A stretch of DNA of 59,666 bases from Mycolicibacter icosiumassiliensis (GCF_900078685.2 NZ_LT546166.1:435319-494984); one strand, 5' to 3'; numbered from the stretch's first letter, positions 8,918-18,735 are shown. Translations and numbers: made by a program. Notes: generated by a model from the sequence alone, not told the origin.

Positions 8918-9006
8918 CGGCGGCGGCGGGGCGGTCCACGGTGAGCAGCGTCTTGCGGGTCGGGCCCCGCCGCTTCAAGATGCCCCGGCCATCGGCGGGA
9001 GGTTAG
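8819..9006 (+). pseudogene. PPE 3' remnant after the IS
   Basis: After the IS, the duplicated PPE segment is read in one frame until a TGA at 8942-8944. The next frame contains the original C-terminus from about 8950: [18 protein letters not shown] followed by TAG at 9004-9006. This matches the tail [12 protein letters not shown] of the intact PPE next door. The roughly 150-180 codons normally lying between these parts are missing, and the GC-rich junction 8918-8945 is the likely deletion point. Confidence 0.75.
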
Positions 9007-9078
9007 CGACAGAGCTGGACGTAGATACGCGGTCGGCGTTAGTGGGTGAGTCGGCGGTCAGGAGAGGAGGGGAGACCC

Positions 9079-10266
9079 ATGCTGGATTTCGGTGCTTTGC
9101 CGCCCGAGATCAACTCGGCCCGGATATATTTCGGCCCGGGGGCGGGGCCAATGATGGCCGCCGCGGCAGCGTGGGGAGCCTTGGCCGCGGAGTTGGAGGT
9201 CGCCGCATCCTCCTACCAGGCGACGGTGTCGGAACTCGCGCAGAGCTGGCAAGGCCCCTCGGCGACCCGGATGGGCGTTGCGGCCGCGCCCTACGTCGCT
9301 TGGATCAGGCAGACCGGCGTCGAGGCTGAGCAGACCGCCGCCGCGGCAACCGCTGCCGCGGGCGCCTATGAGGCCGCTTTTGCCGCGACAGTCCCACCAC
9401 CGGTCATCGAAGCGAATCGGGCGTTGCTGATGTCGCTGATCGCCACTAATTTCCTGGGGCAGAACACGCCCGCGATCGCAGCCGCCGAAGCGGCCTATGC
9501 CGAAATGTGGGCGCAAGACGCAACGGCCATGTACACCTACGCCGCATCCTCCTCGACCGCAACCCGACTGACGCCGTTTGGCCAGCCGCCGTCGACCACC
9601 AACAGCGCCGGCCAAACTGCCGCTTCGGCACAAGCCGTGGCAGGGCATGTTCAGGGCGCCCTCGCGCAGCTGGTGGGGGCGACTCCTGCGCACCTGCAAT
9701 CCCTCGCGGCAGCCGGCACCGCCAACCCTGTTGCCGCACATGCCGCCCCGGCCGCGACAACACCATCACTGCTCACCTTGTTCAGTGATTTCAACGCCTT
9801 CGCTGGACCGCTGACACCGGCCTGGCAGACCACATACTCGACCTTTCAGTGGGTAAACCTGGGTTATGCGGTCAAAAGGGACTTGGAGGCCAACCCCGCC
9901 CCCAATCCGAACCCGGTGCCGCAACTTGTCACCGCTACGCCGGCGGCGCCGGGCACCGATCCGGCCGCCGGACGCCATTCCGTACTCGTGCGCATCGGCC
10001 AAGCACCGACCGTCGGCCAACTGTCAGTTCCCCAGACGTGGGCATCGGCGGCACCGACATCAGCGACTGTCGCTGAACCGGTGGGTCGTGCGGGCACAGG
10101 TTTCCGCGCGCTTCCCGCCTGGGCGACCAACCAACCGAGCCAGGCCGTCCCGGGAGCGCCACCGGCCATCGGCCCGATGAGAGACATGACGCCGGCCCCA
10201 GGAAAAAAGATCCTCGCCATGCGGGACCGCCGTTTTAAGATGCCCCGCCCGGCGGCAGGCGGATAG
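9079..10266 (+). CDS. PPE family protein, PPE-SVP subfamily
   Basis: A 395-residue PPE protein, intact. The PPE domain (about 1-175) starts with [15 protein letters not shown], contains the [10 protein letters not shown] motif and ends with [17 protein letters not shown]; the C-terminal half carries [10 protein letters not shown], the SVP subfamily signature, and ends in [12 protein letters not shown]. The ATG at 9079 follows a strong GGAGAGGAGGGGAG purine tract; an upstream in-frame start at 9046 would precede the conserved N-terminus. It is a tandem paralog of the PPE gene broken by the IS. No PE partner gene is adjacent. PPE proteins are typically exported through ESX type VII systems. Confidence 0.92.
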   Translation: MLDFGALPPEINSARIYFGPGAGPMMAAAAAWGALAAELEVAASSYQATVSELAQSWQGPSATRMGVAAAPYVAWIRQTGVEAEQTAAAATAAAGAYEAAFAATVPPPVIEANRALLMSLIATNFLGQNTPAIAAAEAAYAEMWAQDATAMYTYAASSSTATRLTPFGQPPSTTNSAGQTAASAQAVAGHVQGALAQLVGATPAHLQSLAAAGTANPVAAHAAPAATTPSLLTLFSDFNAFAGPLTPAWQTTYSTFQWVNLGYAVKRDLEANPAPNPNPVPQLVTATPAAPGTDPAAGRHSVLVRIGQAPTVGQLSVPQTWASAAPTSATVAEPVGRAGTGFRALPAWATNQPSQAVPGAPPAIGPMRDMTPAPGKKILAMRDRRFKMPRPAAGG

Positions 10267-10293
10267 CACCACGAACTGTGTCGAAGATGTCTA

Positions 10294-11088
10294 TCAGGCG
10301 TGAAGTCCGCATTCGACCTTGCCGGTGCCCTGCCAGCGTCCGCTTCGCGGATCGGCCCCGGCAGCCGGCCTCGCCGTGCAGGGAGCGCAGCCGATCGACG
10401 GGTATCCCTCGTCGATAAGCGGGTTGACCAGCACGTTGTGTTCGGCGATGTAGTCGGCCACTTGGGAGTCGGTCCAGTTGACCAGCGGATTGATCTTCAC
10501 CAGGCCGAACTTGTCGTCAAAGCCGACTACCGTCGCGTCGTTCCGGGTGGACGCTTCGTCACGCCGCAACCCCGTCACCCAAGCGGCGTAACCGCGCAGT
10601 GCTTTGGACAGGGGAGCGACCTTGCGCAGCCGACAGCATTCGTTGGGGTCGCGGGAGAACAGATTCTTGCCGAGCAGGGCGTCTTGTTCCGCCACCGTGT
10701 GTTCGGGAGTGATGTTGAGTACGCGGACGTCGTAGACCGCTTCGACGGCGTCTCGGGTGCCGATCGTTTCGGCGAAGTGGTAGCCGGTGTCCAGGAAAAG
10801 CACTGGGACGCCCGGCCGAACTTTTGCGGCGAGATCGATCAGCACCGCGTCAGCCATGCTGGCGGCCACCACGTAATTGCAGGTCGCCGTGCTGCGCGGA
10901 CCGCCGACACCGCCGAAGGTTTCATCGGCCCAGCGCAGCACCTCGGTGGCAGAGGCGCCCTCGAGCTCGGCCGAGCCGCGTTCCGCCAGCTCTCTCAGCC
11001 TGGCCTCGGGCCATCGGTTTGTCGCCGGGTCTCCCGATTTCCAATGTCCGCGAGGCGCGGCATCGCTACGCGTCTTGGGTAATGTCAT
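10294..11088 (-). CDS. cysH: Adenylyl-sulfate reductase, CysH
   Basis: A 264-residue cytosolic enzyme that reduces APS to sulfite and AMP using thioredoxin. The [4Fe-4S] ligands are present as a Cys-Cys pair in DPNECCRLRKV and as CAPC in SIGCAPCTARP, marking it as the APS-reducing (not PAPS) type; the catalytic Cys is in the C-terminal ECGLH. The ATG at 11088 is chosen for the AAGGAG site 6 bases upstream. In many mycobacteria cysH is next to the sulfite reductase gene, but here it stands alone between PPE and fluoride-exporter genes. It represents the reductive use of APS, in competition with the APS kinase at 3574-4254. Confidence 0.95.
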   Translation of the reverse strand: MTLPKTRSDAAPRGHWKSGDPATNRWPEARLRELAERGSAELEGASATEVLRWADETFGGVGGPRSTATCNYVVAASMADAVLIDLAAKVRPGVPVLFLDTGYHFAETIGTRDAVEAVYDVRVLNITPEHTVAEQDALLGKNLFSRDPNECCRLRKVAPLSKALRGYAAWVTGLRRDEASTRNDATVVGFDDKFGLVKINPLVNWTDSQVADYIAEHNVLVNPLIDEGYPSIGCAPCTARPAAGADPRSGRWQGTGKVECGLHA

Positions 11089-11541
11089 CGGATCTCCTTC
11101 GCGGGAGGAGCCGACCTGGATCACGACAATCGCCGGTGCCTGGTCCGGCGACGCAGATCCGGCAGCCAGCTAAAAAAGCAAGTGGGACGGGTCTACGGCA
11201 TCAAGACAGACAGCAACAGCTACAGACACGCTTGAAATCGATATGCCGCCGCTCCGTCAACGGGACAGAGAGCAAAGCGGACACCTCATCAGTCTGCCAC
11301 GAAGGCCACGACGGTCCCAAACTGAAATGAATTGGCGGGGCAGGCTTGTACCGAAGCCAGGTTCGGTTTCTGCAGCACAAGACGGGCGCGGCTATAGTAA
11401 CTGGCTAAGTGATGTGAATGACCTGTACATAAAAATGGTGAATGGATCGGGGCCAATTGAGTTCTGCCCCTTCCGGCGCGCTGCGGCCCTGGCCGCCACG
11501 ACAGGCACCATGTGCAACCGAAACCGAATGTGAATTGACCC
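11089..11541. other. Divergent intergenic region cysH / crcB
   Basis: About 450 bp between divergent genes. No gene, tRNA or riboswitch-like fold was recognised; a crcB-type fluoride riboswitch was looked for by eye and not found. The promoters of cysH and of the crcB set should lie here. Confidence 0.45.
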
Positions 11542-12012
11542 ATGCCGATGCACAGTCCTGGCGGAAACGCTAGTTGCGACCTCTTCGCTTGGCGTCGACG
11601 GGCTTCGACGGCACGCGAACAGGCGCCGGTGGTTGCGGCAGTCGCTTTGGGTGGCGCCATCGGCGCGTGCGGTCGCTACGCCATGGATTTGGCGTTGCCG
11701 ACCAGAGCTGACGGATTTCCCTGGTCGACATTGGCTGTCAACATAAGTGGGTGTGCGCTGATGGGTGCGTTGATGGTGGCGATCACCGAACTGTGGGTGG
11801 GGCACCGGCTGTTGCGCCCGCTGTTGGGTACCGGCGTGCTCGGTGGCTACACGACGTTTTCCACCTTCGCGGGCGATGTCGACGGCCTCGTCGGCGCCGG
11901 ACATTCCTTCCGGGCACTGGTCTATGTGCTGTCCACGCCGATCGCGGTGTTGATCGTGACGTGGACCACCGCGAGCTTGACTCGACGTCTGATCATTAGG
12001 AGGACATCATGA
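11542..12012 (+). CDS. crcB1: Fluoride exporter CrcB/Fluc, subunit 1
   Basis: A 156-residue small membrane protein with four hydrophobic segments. Fluc channels are dual-topology dimers that let fluoride leave the cell. Family marks: [10 protein letters not shown] near residue 36, [17 protein letters not shown] and [12 protein letters not shown] (the TTFSTF motif of the ion pathway). The N-terminal extension of about 28 residues is longer than usual and the ribosome binding site at ATG 11542 is weak, so a later start is possible. The stop overlaps the start of the DUF190 gene (ATGA), indicating an operon with two further genes. Two crcB copies usually form a heterodimeric channel. Confidence 0.88.
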   Translation: MPMHSPGGNASCDLFAWRRRASTAREQAPVVAAVALGGAIGACGRYAMDLALPTRADGFPWSTLAVNISGCALMGALMVAITELWVGHRLLRPLLGTGVLGGYTTFSTFAGDVDGLVGAGHSFRALVYVLSTPIAVLIVTWTTASLTRRLIIRRTS

Positions 12013-12359
12013 CCCAGCTCAGCGGCTCCGCGCTCCGGATGACAGTGTTCGTGGGGGAGAGTGACACGTGGCGCCGCAAGCCACTATTCAGCGAGATCGT
12101 GCACCGTGCTCGGAAGGCCGGGCTGGCCGGTGCGACGGTATTCCGCGGTGTCGAGGGCTACGGTGCGTCCTCGATGATCCACACCACCCGACTGTTGTCG
12201 CTGTCGGAGGACCTTCCGGTCTCGGTCATCATCGTCGACGCCGCGGAGCGGATCCGCGCCTTCCTGCCGGAGCTGGACGAGTTGGTGACCGAAGGCCTGA
12301 TCATGCTCGACGAGGTCGAGGTAGTCCGGCACGTCGGCCGAACTGCCGACGGCCAGTGA
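12009..12359 (+). CDS. DUF190 family protein
   Basis: A 116-residue soluble protein of the DUF190 family, a PII-like alpha/beta fold often encoded with crcB. Typical segments are [33 protein letters not shown] and [12 protein letters not shown]. It overlaps both neighbouring crcB genes by 4 bases (ATGA, GTGA), so expression is translationally coupled. A regulatory role in fluoride export is inferred from context; its biochemistry is not established. Confidence 0.88.
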   Translation: MTQLSGSALRMTVFVGESDTWRRKPLFSEIVHRARKAGLAGATVFRGVEGYGASSMIHTTRLLSLSEDLPVSVIIVDAAERIRAFLPELDELVTEGLIMLDEVEVVRHVGRTADGQ

Positions 12360-12724
12360 CCTGGCTGCTGGTCATCGCCGGCGCCGCGGTGGGGGCACCG
12401 CTGCGCTACCTGACCGATCGATTCATCCAAGCCCGCCACGACTCCACGTTTCCGTGGGGAACGTTCGTCGTCAATGTGCTGGGCAGCCTGATCCTGGGTG
12501 TGGTCACCGGCGCGGTCAGTGCCGGCGACGTGAGTTGGCACCTACTGATCGGCACCGGCTTGTGCGGGGCGCTGACCACCTACTCGACCTTCTCCTACGA
12601 AACGCTGCAACTGGCCGGAGCCGGCGCGCGGCTCTACGCGGTGGGCAATCTGGTGCTCACCCTGACCTGCGGGCTGGGGGCCTACTACGCCGGCAGCTTC
12701 GCGGCACACGCTATCTGGTCGTGA
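12356..12724 (+). CDS. crcB2: Fluoride exporter CrcB/Fluc, subunit 2
   Basis: A 122-residue four-segment membrane protein starting at GTG 12356, which overlaps the stop of the DUF190 gene. Motifs are [25 protein letters not shown] and [15 protein letters not shown]; the Asn in VNVLGS and the TTYSTF motif belong to the fluoride path. It pairs with crcB1 as a probable heterodimer. Its 3' end overlaps the convergent MutS-like gene by 14 bp. Confidence 0.9.
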   Translation: MTWLLVIAGAAVGAPLRYLTDRFIQARHDSTFPWGTFVVNVLGSLILGVVTGAVSAGDVSWHLLIGTGLCGALTTYSTFSYETLQLAGAGARLYAVGNLVLTLTCGLGAYYAGSFAAHAIWS

Positions 12725-14210
12725 CCTCGAACACCCGCTGGAAAGAGTCGACGCCGTAACTCGTCGGCTTGGGCTCACCCGGGCTCAGCCGGAAGGTCCG
12801 AGCACCGTCGGGGCGGCGTTCGGCGCGCAGAAACAAATCTCCCGGATCGCGACGTTCGCACATCCCATGGGCAAGGTCGTAGAGGTGGGTGACGAACACG
12901 ACCTTGACGCCGGCCTCGACCAAGGCAGTGATCACCCCACGCGCGATTTCAGATCCCTCGCGTTCGTTGGTTGATGCGAAGGATTCGTTGCACAGCAGCA
13001 GGGCCCCCGGGGCGATGAAGTCCGCTATTCGGCGCATCCGGGCGAGCTCTTCGTCGAGCTTGCCGTGCGTCATGGTGGTGTCCTCCTCCCGTTTGAAATG
13101 AGTGAGGATCCCGTTGCGGACGTCGGCCTCGAAAGACTCGGCAGCGACAAACATCCCTGCCTGCATCATCACCTGCGCGACACCGACGCTGCGCAGAAAG
13201 GTCGATTTGCCTCCTTCGTTCGCACCGGTGATCATGACCATCGTCTTTCCGGTGGCATCGACGTCATTGCCGGTGACGCTCTTCTCGGTGGCCAGGCACA
13301 ACCCCACGTCTCGTAGACCCCGGAAGTTCAACCGGGGGCACCCGGGCGCAGTCGGCACCGGATAGCAGATCGGGACACCGGATTGGCTGAGCCGGTCATA
13401 CAGGTTGGCGCAGCCGAGGTAGAAGCCGAGTTCGGTGCGTAGCTTCCCGAAGAAGCCCTGGACGTGATCGCTGGATTGCGTGACCACATTGGCGACGTCG
13501 TTGACTGCGCGCCCGGCCAAGGCGGTCAGGGCCTGCGAGCCGGCCTCGTCGCGGTCGTCGACCACGAAGCCGTGGTTGTCATGACCATCGGTCAGCTTCT
13601 CCCACCAGCTACGCCTGGGTGACTGGTGCAGTCGGTGGAGCTCGCCCTTGTTGCCGAGTCCGAGCTGTGCGGAAAGCAGCACACCGCGCGGCAGGTGGAG
13701 TTCTGCGAGCTGATCATCCAGCTGGCTCAGGTACTCGTCAGAGAGCTGTTCGCTGAACATCGCCAGCAGCCGGCGGAATCCCCGGGAGTGAAACGTCGAT
13801 GAGTGTTGGTCGGCCAGGCTGCGCAGCTGCTTGAGGTTGTTGCTCAGGTATTCCAGAATTCGCACCGATCGGCGTAGTACGGTCTCCGGATCGCGAAACA
13901 GCATCCCGCCCAGGAACACTTTGCGATTCACCTCGGAACCATCCGTGGCCAGATCGTAAATACGTTGCACGACAGCCCGGTTCGTCAAGGTATCCTGCAG
14001 GATCTGCTGGCGGTAGACGAGCGCACGACCATCGACCACTGTTGCTCGGAGTGCTTTGCGAGCCGTATCGAGCAGAAACGCGTCACCGGCGGCCATCGCC
14101 GTGTAGACCCGGGACAGTTCCAGATCGCTGTCGACCAGGTCGGTCAAGTCCCAAGGCAGGCGCTCCGCCATGTCGAAGTCGCGGTCGGGATCTAACAGGC
14201 GGACCTTCAT
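12711..14210 (-). CDS. MutS-like ATPase (MutS domain V family), protein B
   Basis: A 499-residue protein with a C-terminal ABC-type ATPase of the MutS family: Walker A GANEGGKST at 329-337, a FKREEDTTMTHGKLDEE block, Walker B LLLCNES at 404-410 directly followed by FAST, and VVFVTHLYDL. It lacks the N-terminal mismatch-recognition domain with its Phe-x-Glu motif, so it is not a canonical MutS; mycobacteria generally lack MutS/MutL mismatch repair. It begins at ATG 14210, overlapping the stop of a similar ATPase gene (ATGA), so the two are coupled and probably form a heterodimer. Role in DNA metabolism is inferred. Confidence 0.85.
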   Translation of the reverse strand: MKVRLLDPDRDFDMAERLPWDLTDLVDSDLELSRVYTAMAAGDAFLLDTARKALRATVVDGRALVYRQQILQDTLTNRAVVQRIYDLATDGSEVNRKVFLGGMLFRDPETVLRRSVRILEYLSNNLKQLRSLADQHSSTFHSRGFRRLLAMFSEQLSDEYLSQLDDQLAELHLPRGVLLSAQLGLGNKGELHRLHQSPRRSWWEKLTDGHDNHGFVVDDRDEAGSQALTALAGRAVNDVANVVTQSSDHVQGFFGKLRTELGFYLGCANLYDRLSQSGVPICYPVPTAPGCPRLNFRGLRDVGLCLATEKSVTGNDVDATGKTMVMITGANEGGKSTFLRSVGVAQVMMQAGMFVAAESFEADVRNGILTHFKREEDTTMTHGKLDEELARMRRIADFIAPGALLLCNESFASTNEREGSEIARGVITALVEAGVKVVFVTHLYDLAHGMCERRDPGDLFLRAERRPDGARTFRLSPGEPKPTSYGVDSFQRVFEVTTR

Positions 14211-15745
14211 CGCGTGACCCTCCGTAGTAGCGCGTCATGGTTGAGTCCGTATTTGTCGGCCAGTGCTGCGGCATATGCCAATCCGTCGGCGGGGCGGCGG
14301 GTGAATCGAAACGTTCGACGGGTCGGATCGTCATGGGCGACTTCGCCGACCATGCTGACGCACACTGGGTCGAAACCCGCCAGTTCATCAAGGAAGGTGA
14401 CGTAGACGGCTATGCAGCCAAGCTTGATCATGCGGGTGAGCACCTCGACGCCGATCTGCAGGGCGTCGCAGGCGGTGGTGGAGGCGAAGCTCTCGTTCAT
14501 CACCACCACGCTCGCCGCGGTCGCGCGGGACAGGATGTCGTGGATTCGCACCAACTCGTCATCGAGCTTGCCGTGCAGTGTCGCCAGTGTTTCTTGCCGT
14601 TCGAAGTGGGTGTAGATCTGATCCGGCAGCGTCAGCCTCGCGGCGCGCGCGGGCACCGGGCAGCCCAGGGTGGCAAGGTACAGGCATTGGCCCACCGTTC
14701 GTGCGAATGTCGTCTTGCCCCCCTGGTTCGGGCCGGTGATGACGAAGATCCGCTCCGGACCAGACAGCGCAAAGTTGTTGCGTACGAATGGTGTGTTGTC
14801 ATCGATCAATTTGATTGCCAACGCCAGGTCGAACGCGTCGTCGACGTCGATGACACCGGGTTCCGAGGTGACGTCGGGGTAGCTGAACTCCAGGCCTGCA
14901 GCGGTGAACCGCTCCATGAGGGACAGGTAGCACAGATAGAACGGAATCTCGCGGTCGAACCGGGCAACGGTCGGTTCAAAGAACGCTGCGTTGTCAGCGC
15001 AGAACCGGTCCAGCTGTCCAAACTGGTCGGGATACAAGTTGGCGACGTGTTCGAGTATCTGCTCCTCGACGTGGTTCATGTCGGGGTACTGCTGCAGATC
15101 GATGCGGTAGTCCTTGGCTTCCTGGCTGACGAACCGCTCGAACACGGCGATGACTTGGGCGGTGTAATCGGTTTGACCGGTGTACCTCTCGACATGTACC
15201 CGCAGACCGTCGATGTGGACCGCGTAGCGGACCTCACGTAACCGGTCCCGGACGTTGTGGGTATCGGTGACCAGGACCCGGAATCCATTGCCGTGGACGT
15301 AGCCCGCCAGAAAGTCAGCGAAGTCGCGCAGGCCGCGCGATACCGGATTGATTTGAGCCAGCTCGTTGTGGAGGATCTCGACAGCGTCGCAGTACGCTTC
15401 GGCCGCGTAGATGAACCACCCCTGTTGCTGCAGCGGATGCCAGAGGTGTGCCGACTGCTCCAGGCGTTGCCGGGTGGTACGCATGCCTGCGACGAAATTC
15501 TCGATGGGCTGTTGGACTTCCGGGCGCTCCAAATCGCGAAAGATGTCCTGGCGATATCGCACGGTCGCGGTGTCTTGCAGGGGCACGTAGAAGAACGGCT
15601 CCAAGCCTTCGTCGGCGTGGCCGAAGGTTACCCCGGCGATGATCTGGTCCAGATAGAGATCATCGAAGCACTCAGGCCGGGTGACATCGTCGAATGCCAT
15701 CTCATCGGTCGACAGGATGCTGGCGAAGCCGCCGCTGTTCGTCAT
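14207..15745 (-). CDS. MutS-like ATPase (MutS domain V family), protein A
   Basis: A 512-residue partner of the preceding gene. The ATPase has Walker A GPNQGGKTT at 338-346, a Glu/Thr-rich loop (FERQETLATLHGKLDDE) and Walker B VVVMNESF at 413-420 followed by ASTT. The N-terminal 300 residues are helical and resemble MutS core/lever regions, with no mismatch-binding domain. The ATG at 15745 is preferred for the GAGG upstream; the frame could extend by 23 residues. The pair lies between crcB and PPE genes and has no other repair gene nearby. Confidence 0.83.
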   Translation of the reverse strand: MTNSGGFASILSTDEMAFDDVTRPECFDDLYLDQIIAGVTFGHADEGLEPFFYVPLQDTATVRYRQDIFRDLERPEVQQPIENFVAGMRTTRQRLEQSAHLWHPLQQQGWFIYAAEAYCDAVEILHNELAQINPVSRGLRDFADFLAGYVHGNGFRVLVTDTHNVRDRLREVRYAVHIDGLRVHVERYTGQTDYTAQVIAVFERFVSQEAKDYRIDLQQYPDMNHVEEQILEHVANLYPDQFGQLDRFCADNAAFFEPTVARFDREIPFYLCYLSLMERFTAAGLEFSYPDVTSEPGVIDVDDAFDLALAIKLIDDNTPFVRNNFALSGPERIFVITGPNQGGKTTFARTVGQCLYLATLGCPVPARAARLTLPDQIYTHFERQETLATLHGKLDDELVRIHDILSRATAASVVVMNESFASTTACDALQIGVEVLTRMIKLGCIAVYVTFLDELAGFDPVCVSMVGEVAHDDPTRRTFRFTRRPADGLAYAAALADKYGLNHDALLRRVTR

Positions 15746-15755
15746 CTCGTGCACC

Positions 15756-16826
15756 TCAGCCGGCTGCCGGTGACCGGGGTATGACACTGGGCCGCCGCAG
15801 TCTCGCTGCGGCATTATTGGCGCCGCGTCCTGCCAGCGTGCCCAGCATGGCCTCTCCGAAGACGCCCGGTGGCAGGGTTGAAGACATCGCCGGCGTGCTC
15901 ATCGGACCGCTTGTGCCGGTGCTGGCGAGGGCACCCGGAGCAAGAGGTGCCGCGGCTTCGACCGCAGCCCAGCTCTGCGGCACCGACAACGTCCCCACCA
16001 CACTGGCCCGACCCATCAATGCTGAAACGGGCGGAGCGGCAACGGCTACCGGGCTCAGCGAGACCACCGGCCGGACTGCGCCGGCGATGAAGGGTCCGAT
16101 GCCCTGGTGCTCGTCACGCAGCGCGTTGACGGCCAGCGCGTGGTTGGTGGTCTGGATGGCGACGCCTGAGAACGTCGAGCTCGTCGTCGACGCGGCCGCA
16201 CTGGTCAATGACGGGACGTCCAGTGCGATCGAAAGCAACGTGGACGGGTCTAGCGCCTGTGCGGGTTGGGCGGCCACGGCCGGCGCGGAGGTCGTCACGG
16301 CGGGGGGTGCGGTGAACGGCGTCAGCGTTGAGGCGCTCGCAGCCGATGCGGCATAACCGTGCATGGCGACGGCATCCTGGGCCCACATCCGCTCGTAGTC
16401 GGTTTCGGTGGTGGCGATCGCCGGACTGTTCTGGCCGAAGAAGTTGGTGGCGATCAGTGCTGACAACTTAAGTCTGTTGGCCGCGATCAGTGGCGGGGGC
16501 ACTATGGCAGCCCGAGCCCTCTGGTAGGCCGCCGTCGCGGTCCTGACCTGGGTGGCGGTCTGTTCGGCTTGGCCGGCGGTCGCATGCAACCAGTCCACGT
16601 ACCGGCTCGCCGCGACCGCCATCATCGCCGATGACGGACCCCGCCAGCCGTCGGTGGCCAACCCAGCGACTGCCGAGCGGTAGGACGCCGCCGAGCTATT
16701 CAACTCCTGGGCGAGCTGTTCCCAGGCGGTAGCTGCCGCCAGCATCGGGCCGCTGCCCGGCCCGCCGTACATTTTTCCCGAGTTGATCTCCGGTGGCAGA
16801 GCACCGAAATCCATATCGAAGTCCAT
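15756..16826 (-). CDS. PPE family protein, PPE-SVP subfamily
   Basis: A 356-residue PPE protein. It starts [19 protein letters not shown] at ATG 16826 with a GAAAGGAC site upstream; the open frame continues 71 codons upstream over the neighbouring PPE but in the wrong frame for it. PPE motifs include DGWRGPSSAMM, TNFFGQNSPAI and YERMWAQDAVAMHGYAA; the C-terminal half has GTLSVPQSW. It lies 16 bp after another PPE gene on the same strand, so the pair is likely one transcript. Probable ESX substrate. Confidence 0.9.
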   Translation of the reverse strand: MDFDMDFGALPPEINSGKMYGGPGSGPMLAAATAWEQLAQELNSSAASYRSAVAGLATDGWRGPSSAMMAVAASRYVDWLHATAGQAEQTATQVRTATAAYQRARAAIVPPPLIAANRLKLSALIATNFFGQNSPAIATTETDYERMWAQDAVAMHGYAASAASASTLTPFTAPPAVTTSAPAVAAQPAQALDPSTLLSIALDVPSLTSAAASTTSSTFSGVAIQTTNHALAVNALRDEHQGIGPFIAGAVRPVVSLSPVAVAAPPVSALMGRASVVGTLSVPQSWAAVEAAAPLAPGALASTGTSGPMSTPAMSSTLPPGVFGEAMLGTLAGRGANNAAARLRRPSVIPRSPAAG

Positions 16827-16842
16827 GGCGTGACCGTCCTTT

Positions 16843-17907
16843 CTAGCCGGCTGCGGGGCAGCGCACGATGATCGGTTTGCTTTTGGCGGGTGCGGTTTTG
16901 GGACCGTCCCGCGACAGCGTTCCCAGCACGGATTGGCTGAAGATGCTGCCGGCAGTGTCGGCGGATGTGGCCGGGACAAGATCGGTGGTTGGAGCCGGCA
17001 GTACCATTGCGGCCGGACGTATTTCGGGTGCGGCGGCAACCCACGATTGCGGGGCGGAGAGCCGGCCTACCAGGGTGGCCCGGCCCACAGCCGCAGCGAC
17101 CGCGGGCGGCGCCGGCCGCGAGGGGCTGGTGCTGACCAGCTGTGGTACCGACACAAGCCGTGTGTCGGGCGAGAGCTCCTCCTGGGCGGCAAGCCGCATG
17201 TTGATGACATAGATTCCGCGGCCCGAGGTGACAGCGTTCGACGAGGACAGCACGGAATTCGTCACGTTGGGGACGTGCTCGAGGATTTGGACCAGCGGTG
17301 AGGACAACGCCGTCTGAAGCTGCTGAGCTCCGGTCTCGGCGGCTGGGTTGACCGTCCGTGGTGGTTGGTTCAACGACGGCAACGCGGTTGCGAGCGCCGA
17401 GGTTTGGGCATAGACGTTCATAGCGGTGGCATCCTGGACCCACATCTGCGCGTAGTGCGCTTCGGTGACGGAGATCGCCGCGGTGTTCTGTCCGAAGAAG
17501 TTGGTGGCGACCAGAGCCAGCAGCAGGCTGCGGTTGGCCGCGACCACCGGCGGTGGAACCGTCATCGAGAAGGCAAGCTCATAGGCTGCGGCGGCCGCCC
17601 TGGCTTGGCCGGCGAGCTGCGCAGCGTTGCCGGCCGTCTCATTCAGCCAGCCCGAGAACGGTGTCGCCGCCGCCGCCATCGCCGCCGAAGTCGACCCCAG
17701 CCAGGCGATGCTCGTCAGTTCGGAGATGATCGAGGTGTACCCGCTTGCGGCAATGGACAATTCGGCGGAAAGTGCGTCCCAGGCACCCGCGGCCGTCAAC
17801 AAGGATGCCGAGCCTGGGCCGAGATACATCCGTCCGCTATTGATTTCCGGAGGAAGTGCGGCGAAATCCAGCCCTGCGGCGGCGGAAGCGATGTTGCCGT
17901 AGACCAT
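16843..17907 (-). CDS. PPE family protein with variant SVP motif
   Basis: A 354-residue PPE protein, upstream gene of a PPE pair. It begins with a longer leader (MVYGNIASAAAGLDF) before [11 protein letters not shown], has AWLGSTSAAMA, TNFFGQNTAAI and YAQMWVQDATAMNVYA, and in the C-terminal half GRLSAPQSW in place of the usual SVP motif. ATG 17907 is the only good start. No PE gene accompanies the pair. Confidence 0.88.
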   Translation of the reverse strand: MVYGNIASAAAGLDFAALPPEINSGRMYLGPGSASLLTAAGAWDALSAELSIAASGYTSIISELTSIAWLGSTSAAMAAAATPFSGWLNETAGNAAQLAGQARAAAAAYELAFSMTVPPPVVAANRSLLLALVATNFFGQNTAAISVTEAHYAQMWVQDATAMNVYAQTSALATALPSLNQPPRTVNPAAETGAQQLQTALSSPLVQILEHVPNVTNSVLSSSNAVTSGRGIYVINMRLAAQEELSPDTRLVSVPQLVSTSPSRPAPPAVAAAVGRATLVGRLSAPQSWVAAAPEIRPAAMVLPAPTTDLVPATSADTAGSIFSQSVLGTLSRDGPKTAPAKSKPIIVRCPAAG

Positions 17908-18037
17908 CCGGCACCGCCTTCCACCGCGAATAAATCGGGGTAGAAGCTATTAGCCGGGCGCGGCGGTTAAGGTGAGCCTCATCACCTAGTGGAATGCTAC
18001 CCGTCGGGATTGGTCAAAGGACAGTCATTCGGGAGCA

Positions 18038-18604
18038 TCAGTTCGCGGTGCGGTTGCAGGCTTCCACCAGCCAGACGCCGTCGACCAGGCTCAACTGATT
18101 CCAGCAGGCGGTGTCCTGGCGGACCTGCTCCAACGAAGGGTCGAGTTGCTTGAGCAGCGCCTGGTTGAAGGCGTCGTGAGAGACCATGACCAACGGACCG
18201 GGACCGAACTCAGCCACCAGTTCGAAGAAGGCTCGCCGGGCCCGCTCGGCCAGCGCATCGACCGGTTCCACGCCCGGGGCCGCATCCACGCTCCCGTACT
18301 GGCTTTCCACCTCGGTGCGCGGCCGGCCGGTCTGCGGCCCATAATCGCGATCGTTCAACCGGTTGTCGACCTGCGCGGTGACACCCGCAGCGTCGGCGAT
18401 CGCCTGGGCGGTCGCCACTGCACGCTGCAGTGGACTGGAGATCACCAATGTGGGCTTGCGGGTGGCGAGGTCCGCGGCCAACCGGGCCGCCTGGTCGATG
18501 CCCACCTGGTCCAGCGGCGGGTCCGCGAGCCCGCGCAGTCGCCCGTCGGCGTTGAGCGCGGTGCGTCCGTGGCGCGCCAGGTACACCCGTGTCGTCTCCG
18601 GCAT
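18038..18604 (-). CDS. Histidine phosphatase family protein
   Basis: A 188-residue protein of the phosphoglycerate-mutase-like histidine phosphatase family. The catalytic RHG is in [11 protein letters not shown] (about 8-18) and the second His in VMVSHDAFN; the Arg of SSPLQRAV is also present. The start ATG 18604 has AAGGAGG 7 bases upstream. It is read divergently from the acyl-CoA dehydrogenase gene. Substrate cannot be deduced; a broad-range phosphatase is likely. Confidence 0.88.
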   Translation of the reverse strand: MPETTRVYLARHGRTALNADGRLRGLADPPLDQVGIDQAARLAADLATRKPTLVISSPLQRAVATAQAIADAAGVTAQVDNRLNDRDYGPQTGRPRTEVESQYGSVDAAPGVEPVDALAERARRAFFELVAEFGPGPLVMVSHDAFNQALLKQLDPSLEQVRQDTACWNQLSLVDGVWLVEACNRTAN

Positions 18605-18735
18605 GCCAGCCTCCTTGCAATCGTCGACTTAGCTCTGCACACATCATTGGTGCCGGCCGTGGTCCACGACAAGACCGAGATGCCACAATCAAGCCGGCTT
18701 GTCCAATGGCCGCCCACGGATTCCCAGGAGAGATC

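Noticed and set aside
11089..11541. Possible fluoride riboswitch before crcB1
   Set aside because: No match to the conserved crcB-motif core was seen by eye.
14237..15241. 334-codon plus-strand frame
   Set aside because: Antisense to the MutS-like gene with intact ATPase motifs; no motifs of its own.
12711..15745. Canonical MutS mismatch repair genes
   Set aside because: No mismatch-binding domain or Phe-x-Glu motif is present, so they are called MutS-like ATPases only.
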